DNA of 64,000 nucleotides. Source: Gp6-AA40 sp035492455. Lineage in GTDB: Bacteria; Acidobacteriota; Vicinamibacteria; Vicinamibacterales; UBA2999. Position numbers and translations under genes: made by a program. Position 1 is the stretch's first letter, and each line of letters opens with the position of its first letter. Location: NCBI GenBank assembly GCA_035492455.1, contig DATJJE010000079.1, forward strand, positions 1-64,000. The letters are read 5' to 3'. Below are positions 33,247 through 41,798 of the stretch, piece by piece. The notes under the pieces were generated by a model. The model was not told where the DNA came from and ran no database searches. It saw only the letters and a list, made by a program, of their open reading frames with translations.

Positions 33247-33998
33247 CGATTTCGCCGGCACTCGTGTTCGGTGTAGTGCTCGTGCTCTACATCCTTTCTT
33301 CGATCCAGATCCTGTCGGAGTACGAGCGCGGCGTCATCTTCCGCCTCGGCAAGCTGCTGCCGCAGCCGAAGGGACCAGGAGTGATTCTCGTCTTCCGTCC
33401 CATCGATCGCATCGTCCGCCTGAGCCTGCGGACGCTGGTCCACGACGTGCCGCCGCAGGACGTGATCACACGCGACAACGTGTCGGTGAAAGTGAGCGCG
33501 GTCGTCTACTTCCGCGTCATCGATCCGCGGAAGGCGATCGTCGAGGTTGAGAACTATCTGTACGCGACCTCGCAGCTCTCGCAGACGACGCTCCGCAGCG
33601 TGCTCGGACAGGCCGAGCTCGACGACCTGCTGGCGCAGCGCGATCGGCTCAATCAGCAGCTGCAGCACATCCTCGACAACGAGACGGAGCCGTGGGGCAT
33701 CAAGGTCTCCGCAGTGGAAGTGAAGAACGTCGACCTGCCGCAGGAGATGCAGCGCGCGATGGCGCGGCAGGCGGAAGCCGAGCGCGAGCGCCGCGCAAAG
33801 ATCATCCACGCAGAAGGCGAACTGCAGGCGTCCGAGAAGCTGTCGCAGGCTGCCGCGGTGATCGAACGCGAGCCGGCAACAATGACGCTGCGCTACCTGC
33901 AGACGCTCACGGAAATTGCCTCGGAGCAAAACTCAACGATCCTGTTTCCGGTTCCGCTCGAGCTGATGAGGTTCCTCCGCGGCGGTGACAATAAATAG
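33243..33998 (+). CDS. Slipin (stomatin-like SPFH protein)
   Basis: The 251-residue protein has an N-terminal membrane hairpin (ALVFGVVLVLYILSSIQIL) and an SPFH/band-7 domain (EYERGVIFRLGKLL, GPGVILVFRPIDRIVRLSLR, QDVITRDNVSVKVSAVVYFRV) with the coiled-coil EMQRAMARQAEAERERRAKIIHAEGE and conserved EPATMTLRYLQTL. Slipins form oligomers that organise membrane domains and are partners of NfeD proteases, here the overlapping upstream gene. It ends one base before the phosphoesterase start, so three genes form one operon. Confidence 0.95.
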   Translation: MTISPALVFGVVLVLYILSSIQILSEYERGVIFRLGKLLPQPKGPGVILVFRPIDRIVRLSLRTLVHDVPPQDVITRDNVSVKVSAVVYFRVIDPRKAIVEVENYLYATSQLSQTTLRSVLGQAELDDLLAQRDRLNQQLQHILDNETEPWGIKVSAVEVKNVDLPQEMQRAMARQAEAERERRAKIIHAEGELQASEKLSQAAAVIEREPATMTLRYLQTLTEIASEQNSTILFPVPLELMRFLRGGDNK

Positions 33999-35426
33999 GT
34001 GCCCGAGTTTCACGCCGAACCGTACCTGCACCTCGCCGGCCTCTCGCATAAATCCGCGCTGATCGCGTGGGGCGCCTTCTATTTCAAGACAAGAAGTCAA
34101 CGCGCGGACGCGAACGGTCCAGGGCGCTTGCCCGAGTGGAAGCTGGTCGAGGACCGCGACCTTCGCCACGTTCATCCGCCGCGACGCGAGACCATCGGCG
34201 CGCGCTCGGATCCGTACGGCCCGGCGCGCGTGAACGTCTACGACGCGTCAGGCGCACTCGTGGCAACGAGCTTCACCGAGACGACGAACTTCTGCTGGAT
34301 CACAGGACTGTCGCCGAACACCGAGTACCGCTATGAAGTGATGGTCAAAGACGAACCGTGGGGTGCGGATGAACGGTGGGACTGGATGCGCGGCAGCCAT
34401 CAAGGTCTCGTGCAGCGCGGTGGCCGCTACGTCAATCGATTCTGCACGCACCCTGATCCAGCCGCCGAGCCGACGGGCAAATTCACCTTCATGGTCATCG
34501 GTGACTTCGGCACCGGCATCCTTCGCTCCACGCCGACGCGCCGGCAGTTCGAGGTGGCGCAGGCGATGCAGCTCGCCTTCGACCGGTACGACGTCCGCGC
34601 CATCGTCACCACCGGCGACAACATCTACGCCGGACACCGCATCCTCGGCATTCCAATTGGCGCCACGGGCGACGAAGACGACGATTGGTTCTTTACGTTT
34701 TTCCAGCCGTATCGCTACATGCTGAATCGCGTTCCGGTGTATCCGTGCATCGGCAATCACGACACCGCTGAAACGGAGGATCGCGACGACCGCGAGCAGT
34801 TGCTCGACAACCTGTATCTTCGCGAGCGCATCGCAAGCGACGAAGCATCGGGCCGCGCGTCTGTCGATCCGGGACTGTTCTACCGGTTCCGGTACGGCCG
34901 CGACGTCGAGTTCATCTGCATCGACACGTCGAAAGAAGAATTCTTCCGCGGCAAGCGTCTCTACGAGTACCCGAAGCACTGGGAATGGGTCGACCAGACG
35001 CTGGCACCTGACGCGCAACGACGATGGAAGTTCGTCTTCTGTCACCATCCGCCGTTCTGCGCCGGGCCGAACCATCACAACACCGACCGCATGGAGCGAC
35101 TGATCCCGCTGTTCGAACGAGCGGGGGTGCGTGTCGTGCTGAACGGTCACGAGCACAACTTCCAGCACTCACGCCACAACGGCATCGACTATCTCATCAC
35201 CGGAGCGGGCAGCAAACTGGACAGAGCGGCGCCGAATCGATTCGAAGATGCGCACACGGTCAGCTGGTCGAACCATGCGCACTTCCTGCTGGTCACCATC
35301 GAAGGAATGACGATGACAGCACGGGTTATCGGCGAGGCGCGCGAGGGTGATACGGATGTCACGGACGTGGTCCGCTACACACCTTCAGGTGAAGAGATCA
35401 GCGGGCCGATAGCGCTGCGGCTCTGA
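33999..35426 (+). CDS. Purple-acid-phosphatase-like metallophosphoesterase
   Basis: The 475-residue product starts at a GTG right after the slipin stop. An N-terminal fibronectin-III-like domain (WITGLSPNTEYRYEVMV) precedes a calcineurin-type core with all metal motifs: GDFG, GDNIY, GNHD, CHHPP and GHEHNFQ. It resembles purple acid phosphatases/phosphodiesterase D. No signal peptide is seen at this start, so it may be cytoplasmic despite the family's usual export. Its 3' end overlaps the M1 peptidase gene by 29 bases. Confidence 0.88.
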   Translation: MPEFHAEPYLHLAGLSHKSALIAWGAFYFKTRSQRADANGPGRLPEWKLVEDRDLRHVHPPRRETIGARSDPYGPARVNVYDASGALVATSFTETTNFCWITGLSPNTEYRYEVMVKDEPWGADERWDWMRGSHQGLVQRGGRYVNRFCTHPDPAAEPTGKFTFMVIGDFGTGILRSTPTRRQFEVAQAMQLAFDRYDVRAIVTTGDNIYAGHRILGIPIGATGDEDDDWFFTFFQPYRYMLNRVPVYPCIGNHDTAETEDRDDREQLLDNLYLRERIASDEASGRASVDPGLFYRFRYGRDVEFICIDTSKEEFFRGKRLYEYPKHWEWVDQTLAPDAQRRWKFVFCHHPPFCAGPNHHNTDRMERLIPLFERAGVRVVLNGHEHNFQHSRHNGIDYLITGAGSKLDRAAPNRFEDAHTVSWSNHAHFLLVTIEGMTMTARVIGEAREGDTDVTDVVRYTPSGEEISGPIALRL

Positions 35427-37944
35427 ACAGATCGTCGGCGGCGCTGAGAATCGTCCAGCGCAGACGCTCCGGATACTGCAGCTCCTCGGCGAGGAAATCG
35501 CGTACCGTCGCCGCCGAGCGCGGCGAACGGTGTCCCCACAGCAGGCTGCTGGTCCAGTTCGACGGGAAGAAGATGTCGCCAGTCCGCTGGATGTCGGCGA
35601 GCAGGTCGAGCCCGGGGCGGATGAACCGTTCAGAATCCGCCTCGCGCAGTGGATGATTCAGATAGGCGAGCGATTCCGTGACCCACGGCTCGCGCCGACG
35701 ATTGTCCAGCTGCCGGAATCGGTCGAACGCCGCTGCGCGCACCTGCGGATCAGCGGAAAGCGCCGGCATCACGAACGCGAAGCGATCCTTGCGATCAGGA
35801 TTCTGTGTGCGGTCGAGCTGCGTCTGCAGGATTTGCTGCCAGCCGGACACCTCGCGCACCGCCAGCTCCATCGCCATCACGATCTCGTCGGTCTCGACAA
35901 ATGGCAGGCCCGGAATCTTTTCGTCGCGTCGCCATAGGCGTTCGAGCCAGGTCACACCGTCGTTCGTCAGCACGTCGTCGCGAAAGGCGCTGAACCACGC
36001 CGATTTCAAGCTTGTCGTGTTGGCCCGGGCGACACCCGTGCGCAGCGCCTCTTCCAATACCGGCGCACGCGCCAGCCGTTGTTCCTGCGTCAAGAAGCGC
36101 CAATACGCCCGGCTCACGTACGCGAGGACACGTTGCGTGTTCTGCTCGTCGTTTTCCTCGGGCAGCGAGTGCAGCGCGGCGTCGATGAACGCACCCGGCG
36201 CGACGCGTCCCTCGAGCACGTTGTCCCAGAGCGTGACCCACGCGGCGCCGCGTGTCAGCGCGTCGCCAATCCGCGACATGTTGGCCAGCAAGTAGGCGGC
36301 GCTCTCCTGGTCGAGCAGGAACAACCCGTACGCCAGACCACCGCCGTTCGGCAGGATGAATAGCGGCTTCGGCAGACCCGCTGCTTCGCGCACGACCGTC
36401 TCCCGCGCGTTCGCATAGACGGCAAGATCTTTCTGAGCGTCCGTATATCCGAGAGTGACGCGCATCCGCTGCGGCCAGATGATGCGACGACCCTGCGGAT
36501 CCGTCATGGTGATCGCGAGACGTTGGATCGTGTTGCCTTTGGACACACGTAGTGCCGTCGTGAATTGAGGTCTTCCCCGCTCCTCAACCCAGGCACGACT
36601 CCACGCCGCGAGATTATCCGGCGTCTTGGCGTCAAGGATCCGAATCAGATCGAGCCATGTCGCATTGCCGAACGCGTATCTCTTCAGGTACTCGCGCAGT
36701 CCGTCGCGGAATCGCTGCTCTCCGACAATCATCTCGAGCTGGCGCATGACGATCGGCGCCTTCTCGTAAATGATCGGACCGTACAGCTGGCCCGCGTCGT
36801 TGAGATTCGACAGCGGCTGGCGGATGGGATTCGAGCCCGCCGTCCGATCCACTGAATACGCATCCGGATAGTTCGACAACAGGAAGCGCAGCTCGTGGTT
36901 CACGTCGGGAAACGACGGGTTGACGATCTTCGCTGCCATGAAGTTGGCGAACACCTCTTTCATCCACACATCGTTGAACCAGCGCATGGTGACCAGATCG
37001 CCGAACCACATGTGCGCGGTTTCGTGCGCGATCGTGCTGGCGCGGTTCAGCAACTGGTTCTGCGTGGCGCTCTCGTCGAGCATCAGACCCGAGGCGTTGT
37101 AGAGAATCGCACCGGCGTGCTCCATGCCGCCGAACTGAAACGACGGAATCAGGATGAAGTCGAGCTTCTCGAACGGATAGGGAATCGCGGTGTACTCTTC
37201 GAGCCATGCCAGGGCCGAGGCGTGCAGGTCGAACAGCGCATCGCGATTGCGCGCCACCTTCGCCGCGTCAGTCTCGCGATGGAACATCCGCATCTCGCGG
37301 TTGTTGCGCGTCGCACGCTCGATCGAAAACTTTCCCGCGACAAATCCGAACAGATAGGTCGGCAGCGGCTTCGTTTCCGCAAACCGTACGCGCACGCCGC
37401 CGCCGGATGCCTCCCGTCCGGCTTCCGGGCCATTCGCCACGGTTTCCCATCCAGCGGGGATATCAAGCGACAGCGTATAGCGACCCTTGATGTCCGGCTG
37501 ATCGAAGCAGGGAAACGTCAAATGAGCACGGGCGGGAACAAACAGGGTGTACAGGAAATCGTCGTTGCGGTTGAGCGCCTCGTCACCAGCGGCGAACTCG
37601 ATCTCGATACGGTTGTCGCCGGCGCGGGTTGCCTCCGCGGGGATAATGACGTGGTCCTCTACATACACCGGAACAACCGCGGCCTCTCCCACGCGGACGC
37701 TACGGACCCGCTCTTTTGGAGCCGAAAAATCAAAGATGATGCGCCGCGGCGCGGATAAGGTGAGCGTCAGGCGCAGGACGCCGTCCACCGGCTGCTGACG
37801 GTTAACGGGAATCGTAAACGCGAGGTCGTACCTCACCGCCGTGTACGCAGCGGCGCGTTCACGAGCCAGCGCTTCCGAAACACCGCGATCCACGGAATTG
37901 GAGACGGGATCTGCGGCGAGCGCCATCAGCAGCAGGGTGAACAT
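35398..37944 (-). CDS. M1-family metallo-aminopeptidase
   Basis: The 848-residue exported protein has the M1 gluzincin signature: exopeptidase motif GGMEHAGAILYN and zinc site HETAHMWFGD with the third ligand Glu in EVFANFM, plus an ERAP1-like helical C-terminal domain. It removes N-terminal residues from peptides, probably in the periplasm given its signal (MFTLLLMALAADP). A TATGGT box (complement of 37951-37956) ends six bases before the ATG, suggesting a leaderless transcript. It diverges from a cupredoxin gene with only 39 bases between the start codons. Confidence 0.92.
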   Translation of the reverse strand: MFTLLLMALAADPVSNSVDRGVSEALARERAAAYTAVRYDLAFTIPVNRQQPVDGVLRLTLTLSAPRRIIFDFSAPKERVRSVRVGEAAVVPVYVEDHVIIPAEATRAGDNRIEIEFAAGDEALNRNDDFLYTLFVPARAHLTFPCFDQPDIKGRYTLSLDIPAGWETVANGPEAGREASGGGVRVRFAETKPLPTYLFGFVAGKFSIERATRNNREMRMFHRETDAAKVARNRDALFDLHASALAWLEEYTAIPYPFEKLDFILIPSFQFGGMEHAGAILYNASGLMLDESATQNQLLNRASTIAHETAHMWFGDLVTMRWFNDVWMKEVFANFMAAKIVNPSFPDVNHELRFLLSNYPDAYSVDRTAGSNPIRQPLSNLNDAGQLYGPIIYEKAPIVMRQLEMIVGEQRFRDGLREYLKRYAFGNATWLDLIRILDAKTPDNLAAWSRAWVEERGRPQFTTALRVSKGNTIQRLAITMTDPQGRRIIWPQRMRVTLGYTDAQKDLAVYANARETVVREAAGLPKPLFILPNGGGLAYGLFLLDQESAAYLLANMSRIGDALTRGAAWVTLWDNVLEGRVAPGAFIDAALHSLPEENDEQNTQRVLAYVSRAYWRFLTQEQRLARAPVLEEALRTGVARANTTSLKSAWFSAFRDDVLTNDGVTWLERLWRRDEKIPGLPFVETDEIVMAMELAVREVSGWQQILQTQLDRTQNPDRKDRFAFVMPALSADPQVRAAAFDRFRQLDNRRREPWVTESLAYLNHPLREADSERFIRPGLDLLADIQRTGDIFFPSNWTSSLLWGHRSPRSAATVRDFLAEELQYPERLRWTILSAADDLFRAAALSAR

Positions 37945-37983
37945 CGCGGAACCATATCAATCAATTTAGAATGCACCATCCCG
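37945..37983. promoter_or_regulatory. 39-bp divergent promoter region
   Basis: Both promoters must fit in 39 bases. On the minus strand TATGGT (complement of 37951-37956) lies six bases from its ATG; on the plus strand TAGAAT (37967-37972) lies 11 bases from its ATG. Any -35 contact would overlap the opposite -10, so the two genes probably compete for or share regulation. Confidence 0.55.
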
Positions 37984-38673
37984 ATGATTTTCAGCGCCCG
38001 TAGTTCCGTGTTGCTCGCTGTCGCTGTCGCCGGACTGGCAGTGATGATCGATACGGAGCCCGCCGCCCAGGAGCCGGGCTCCGTCCGCGGGCGCGTGTCG
38101 ATTGGAATCCCGGTCACCGCGAAGCGTGCAACATCAACATACTCCCGGAGTATCCCGGCCGTTGCCCTCGCTCCCGAATCGGAGCTGCGGCACGTCGTCG
38201 TCTACGTGAAGGACGCGCCGAAGACCGCCGTGCAGCCGATGCGCGCCGAGATTCGCCAGCGCAACGAGAATTTCGTTCCCCGCGTCGTCGCGGTGACCGT
38301 CGGCTCGGTCGTCGAGTTCCCCAACGACGACCCGATCTATCACAACGTGTTCTCGCTGTCGCGCGCGAAGACGTTCGACCTCGGACGCTTTCCCAAAGGC
38401 AAGAGCCGCGGCGAACGATTCGACAAACCGGGTGTCGTCAAGGTGTTCTGCCAGATTCATTCGCATATGTCCGCGACCGTGATGGTGTTCGACCATCCAT
38501 GGTTCGCGATACCTGACGAGCAGGGTAACTTCGATTTGTCCGGCGTGCCGCCCGGAATGCATCAGGTGACCGCGTGGCACGAGCGACTCGGCGAAACGAC
38601 GTTGCCGCTGCGCGTCGAGCCGGGCCGCCCCGCGACGATCGACTTCGTCCTGCCGGTCCCCGCGCAGCCGTGA
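37984..38673 (+). CDS. Exported cupredoxin-like protein with regulatory-like C-domain
   Basis: The 229-residue protein has a signal/anchor and a plastocyanin-like domain with type-1 copper ligands: His in DPIYHNVFS and the Cys-His-Met cluster FCQIHSHMSA. A short beta-sandwich (NFDLSGVPPGMHQVTAWHERLGE) of carboxypeptidase-regulatory type follows. It may be a periplasmic electron carrier or copper-binding protein. It begins a + run with a barrel-like protein 10 bases downstream. Confidence 0.85.
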   Translation: MIFSARSSVLLAVAVAGLAVMIDTEPAAQEPGSVRGRVSIGIPVTAKRATSTYSRSIPAVALAPESELRHVVVYVKDAPKTAVQPMRAEIRQRNENFVPRVVAVTVGSVVEFPNDDPIYHNVFSLSRAKTFDLGRFPKGKSRGERFDKPGVVKVFCQIHSHMSATVMVFDHPWFAIPDEQGNFDLSGVPPGMHQVTAWHERLGETTLPLRVEPGRPATIDFVLPVPAQP

Positions 38674-38683
38674 CGGTGTAGCG

Positions 38684-39763
38684 ATGTGGAACCGCCTCGC
38701 GCCGTGGATGCTGGTGCTGCTCACAGCAGCTCCGTCTGCCGCGCAACAGGCGAAGGCCTCCGTCCTCTCCGTCGACACCTCCGCGTCCGTTGACTTCACC
38801 ACCGACGGCAATGGCAACGACGTCAAAGGCGTGTTCCTCGACACGCTCGTCGTCGGGGATTTCGGCAGAAACGTTCAGGCGATCGTCCGTCCACAAGTGC
38901 AGCGCCTCGCCAACAACGGCGAATGGAACCGGCAGATCTGGGTCGCCGAGATGCGCTACGAACGGCCCGGTCCCGTCGCGTTCCGCGTGGAGGGCGGATA
39001 CATTCCTTCACCCGTCGGCCTCGCGAACCTCACACTGCGGCCGCACATGAATCCGACGATTGCGCAACCCGCGGAGCTGTTCACGTCGATCCCGTCGCTA
39101 GAAGTACGCGGCCCGCGCGTGAACCTGTTGAGCGGCATCTACCCGTTGGGCGCGCAGGCCACCGCATCGGCCACACACTGGGATGCGCGTGTGGCGGTGA
39201 TCGATACGTCGCCGTTGCGATTGCGCCGCGTGTTCGGGGATCCGAACCCGCCGCTCTTCGGGGGCAATCCACCGCGGTTCACCAACGTCGTAATCGGCGG
39301 CGGCGTTACGCCGTTCGTCGGCTTCCGCGTCGGCGCGGCCCTGACACATGGCGGATGGCTGCGCGCCGGCGAGAGTCCCGCACTCACCGAGGATCGCTCT
39401 GCCAACATCGTCAACGTCGAGATGGAGCTGGCATTCCGTCACACAAGTCTGACGAGCGAAATCGTGTATGACGCGCTCGACACGAGCCTGGGAACCCGGT
39501 CGACGTCGGGTTGGTATCTTCAGGGCGCGCAGGCGCTCGCGCCACGATGGTTCGTCGCGGGACGTGTTGAGCGCATTCAGACGACGCTGCCAACGATAGT
39601 GGGAATCGAGCAGAACTTCACCAGCACCGAGCAGACGCTCGGATATCGCCTGACGCCGGAGGTTGCGTTGCGCGTCAGCCATCGGATGCGCCAGACCTTC
39701 GGCCGCGACGCCTGGGATCACTTCGGCGCGGTCTCGATCGTCTGGTACCGGCGCTGGATGTGA
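38684..39763 (+). CDS. Predicted outer-membrane barrel protein
   Basis: The 359-residue product has a signal peptide (to PSAAQ) and alternating amphipathic strands (SASVDFTTDGNGNDVKGVFL, AEMRYERPGPVAFRVEGGYI, GFRVGAALTHGGWLRA, FVAGRVERIQTTLP) ending HFGAVSIVWYRRWM, consistent with a porin-like beta-barrel. No specific family is recognised. It follows the cupredoxin gene by 10 bases and overlaps the esterase start by four, so the three are one operon. Confidence 0.75.
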   Translation: MWNRLAPWMLVLLTAAPSAAQQAKASVLSVDTSASVDFTTDGNGNDVKGVFLDTLVVGDFGRNVQAIVRPQVQRLANNGEWNRQIWVAEMRYERPGPVAFRVEGGYIPSPVGLANLTLRPHMNPTIAQPAELFTSIPSLEVRGPRVNLLSGIYPLGAQATASATHWDARVAVIDTSPLRLRRVFGDPNPPLFGGNPPRFTNVVIGGGVTPFVGFRVGAALTHGGWLRAGESPALTEDRSANIVNVEMELAFRHTSLTSEIVYDALDTSLGTRSTSGWYLQGAQALAPRWFVAGRVERIQTTLPTIVGIEQNFTSTEQTLGYRLTPEVALRVSHRMRQTFGRDAWDHFGAVSIVWYRRWM

Positions 39764-40680
39764 TCCTGGCAATCGATCCTCAGGCCCGCGACGTCATGAG
39801 TTACCTCGCGAGCCTCAACGCTCCTCCAATCGATCGCATCTCTCCCGCTGAAGCGCGCAAACAATACCGCGAAGTACGCGCGACGCTCCGACCTCCCGTG
39901 CCGTCACTCCCTGATGTCCGCGACCTCGCGGCGGGTACAGTTCCGGTGAGGGTCTATCGACAAGGCGATGGCCTGTTGCCGGGTTTCGTCTTCTTCCACG
40001 GCGGCGGCTGGGTCGTGGGCGATCTTGAAACGCACGATGTGGTCTGCCGACAGATCGCGGCTCAAGCCAACGTCGTGGTGATCGCGGTCGACTACCGTCT
40101 CGCACCCGAGCATCGATTTCCTGCAGCCGTAGACGATGCGTGGAGCGCGACGATGTGGGTGACGGCACATGCCGCCGAGCTCGGAATCGATGCGAAGCGC
40201 ATCGCCGTCGGCGGCGACAGCGCGGGCGGAGGGCTAGCTGCGGTCGTCGCGTTGATGGCGCGCGATTCGCGAAAGCTGCGCCTCACGCAGCAGGTGTTGA
40301 TCTATCCCGTCATGGATCTGCGCGCGCAGAGCGAATCGTACTCCACGTTTGCCGAAGGCTACCTCCTGACCCGCGCAGGTATGCAGTGGTACATCGCTCA
40401 ATACGCGCCGACACACGCCGCGCGTGAAGACTGGCGCGGCTCGCCACTGCTCGCGCCGTGGGTACATGGCGTCGCGCCGGCGCTCATCATCGCGGCGGAA
40501 CTCGATCCGCTGGTGGACGAAGGCGCAGCCTATGCGCGTCGACTGCAGGGCGCGCGCGTGCCCGTCGAATACCAGGTGCTTCCCGGCATGATTCACGGAT
40601 TTCTGACGATGGGCGGGAAGATTGATGCTGCGAACCGCGCCGTGTCGATGATTGCCGACCGACTCAGAGGACCATCGTAG
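39760..40680 (+). CDS. Alpha/beta hydrolase of the HSL/esterase family
   Basis: The 306-residue enzyme, starting at GTG overlapping the previous stop, shows the oxyanion motif FFHGGGWVVG, nucleophile Ser in GDSAGGGLAAV, DYRLAPEHRFPAAVDD, catalytic Asp in AELDPLVDEG and His in MIHGFLTM. This is a hormone-sensitive-lipase-type carboxylesterase for short-chain esters; the substrate is unknown. It lacks a signal peptide and would act in the cytoplasm. Confidence 0.92.
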   Translation: MILAIDPQARDVMSYLASLNAPPIDRISPAEARKQYREVRATLRPPVPSLPDVRDLAAGTVPVRVYRQGDGLLPGFVFFHGGGWVVGDLETHDVVCRQIAAQANVVVIAVDYRLAPEHRFPAAVDDAWSATMWVTAHAAELGIDAKRIAVGGDSAGGGLAAVVALMARDSRKLRLTQQVLIYPVMDLRAQSESYSTFAEGYLLTRAGMQWYIAQYAPTHAAREDWRGSPLLAPWVHGVAPALIIAAELDPLVDEGAAYARRLQGARVPVEYQVLPGMIHGFLTMGGKIDAANRAVSMIADRLRGPS

Positions 40681-40694
40681 AGGAGAGCGTCGGT

Positions 40695-40712
40695 GCGGAC
40701 CTTCAGGTCCGC
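40695..40712. repeat. Palindrome (possible terminator)
   Basis: GCGGACC TTCA GGTCCGC forms a perfect 7-bp stem 14 bases after the esterase stop, followed by only TTT. The loop-stem core ACCTTCAGGT resembles ACCTTCCGGT at 24313. The rest of 40681-40906 shows no gene; it is the left edge of a lower-GC segment. Confidence 0.6.
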
Positions 40713-40906
40713 TTTCACACATGCACGATCACCCGCTTCACACAAATTACGCACGCGCGCAAACGCGCCATCTGCTGACTTGACTCGCCAACGCGCTCAC
40801 TCTATCCTGCGCATTCCCTCCGCCATTCTTAACCTGACACGACCGCCTCGGCGGCGCAGTTGCATCATGCTTCTCGGAGCGACCCAGAGGTCGCGCATGA
40901 GCTCAG

Positions 40907-41596
40907 GTGGAGATCATGTTGGAATTGCTGGTCTCGCATTCTCAAGTCCTTGCTGGCCGTTTGGCGTTGGGCCCATCCGCAGCTTTGATCGACGACCTGA
41001 ACGCGCTCGCTAACCGACTGCCGGCAGCGGCTAAACCGTCCGAGCGATTGTTAATATGTGGGCTAGTCGGACATGTGGTTGGGCGGCTGATTTACTCCAC
41101 CGGTCTCGGCAACCGCCCCGACATCGCAAACGCGTTCATGGCATGGGCGGCTTCGAAGCCGACCTCTGATCAATGGCGTCCAGAACTAGTGGATTTGATT
41201 AAGTGCTGCTCACTGGCCCTAGTGAATTTAACGGCGCCACGAACTGCGGCTACAGAGGATGCCCGCGTGAGTTGCGGCCTCCGGTTGATCGATTTGCGTT
41301 TCAAGGAGCCGTCCTTCAGCCGCCGAGACTTGGCCACCGAAATGAGTTTGTCAGTCTGGCATGCGGCTCGACTGCTGAGGAGTTCCACCGGCCTTAATTT
41401 CTACGCCCATGTTCACAACCGAAGGGTCGATGCCGCGGAGACCTTACTTAAGGAGACTCGGTTGAGCGTTAAAGAAGTTGCCGCGGCCGTGGGATACACC
41501 AGTTCGAACCAGCTCGGTCGCCATTTCAAACGACTACGCGGCGTCACTGCTGTCACATACAGACGTCGCGCGTCAGTTGCCAACTCAGCGACGTGA
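40907..41596 (+). CDS. AraC-family transcriptional regulator
   Basis: The 229-residue protein (226 from the ATG at 40916) has a C-terminal AraC/XylS two-helix-turn-helix domain (SRRDLATEMSLSVWHAARLL, LSVKEVAAAVGYTSSNQLGRHFKRL). The N-terminal 110 residues are helical and not a recognised sensor domain. Base composition and codon use are visibly AT-richer than in genes before 40.7 kb, as in the following lectin gene, suggesting they arrived together. It is a candidate regulator of that neighbour. Confidence 0.85.
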   Translation: MEIMLELLVSHSQVLAGRLALGPSAALIDDLNALANRLPAAAKPSERLLICGLVGHVVGRLIYSTGLGNRPDIANAFMAWAASKPTSDQWRPELVDLIKCCSLALVNLTAPRTAATEDARVSCGLRLIDLRFKEPSFSRRDLATEMSLSVWHAARLLRSSTGLNFYAHVHNRRVDAAETLLKETRLSVKEVAAAVGYTSSNQLGRHFKRLRGVTAVTYRRRASVANSAT

Positions 41597-41798
41597 CGCG
41601 GGTTGACGATGAATAGCACAAATAGGCCATAGATCTTCGTTGTTCCCGCCAAGTGCCTGCCGCACGATAGCCGCGCTCCTTCCTAGCTATCGCTTCCAGT
41701 TCACGTCCCAGTCTTAGGTTAGTTCGACGCCGACATTCGCCCACGAGACGCAAGCCCACAGTTGACTTGGGTGGCTCCGTGGGTATGGAGGTATCACA

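Noticed and set aside
41762..41789. TTGACT/TATGGA promoter immediately before the lectin gene
   Set aside because: Transcription would start only a few bases before the ATG and remove the clear Shine-Dalgarno GGAGG, so the true promoter is probably further upstream.
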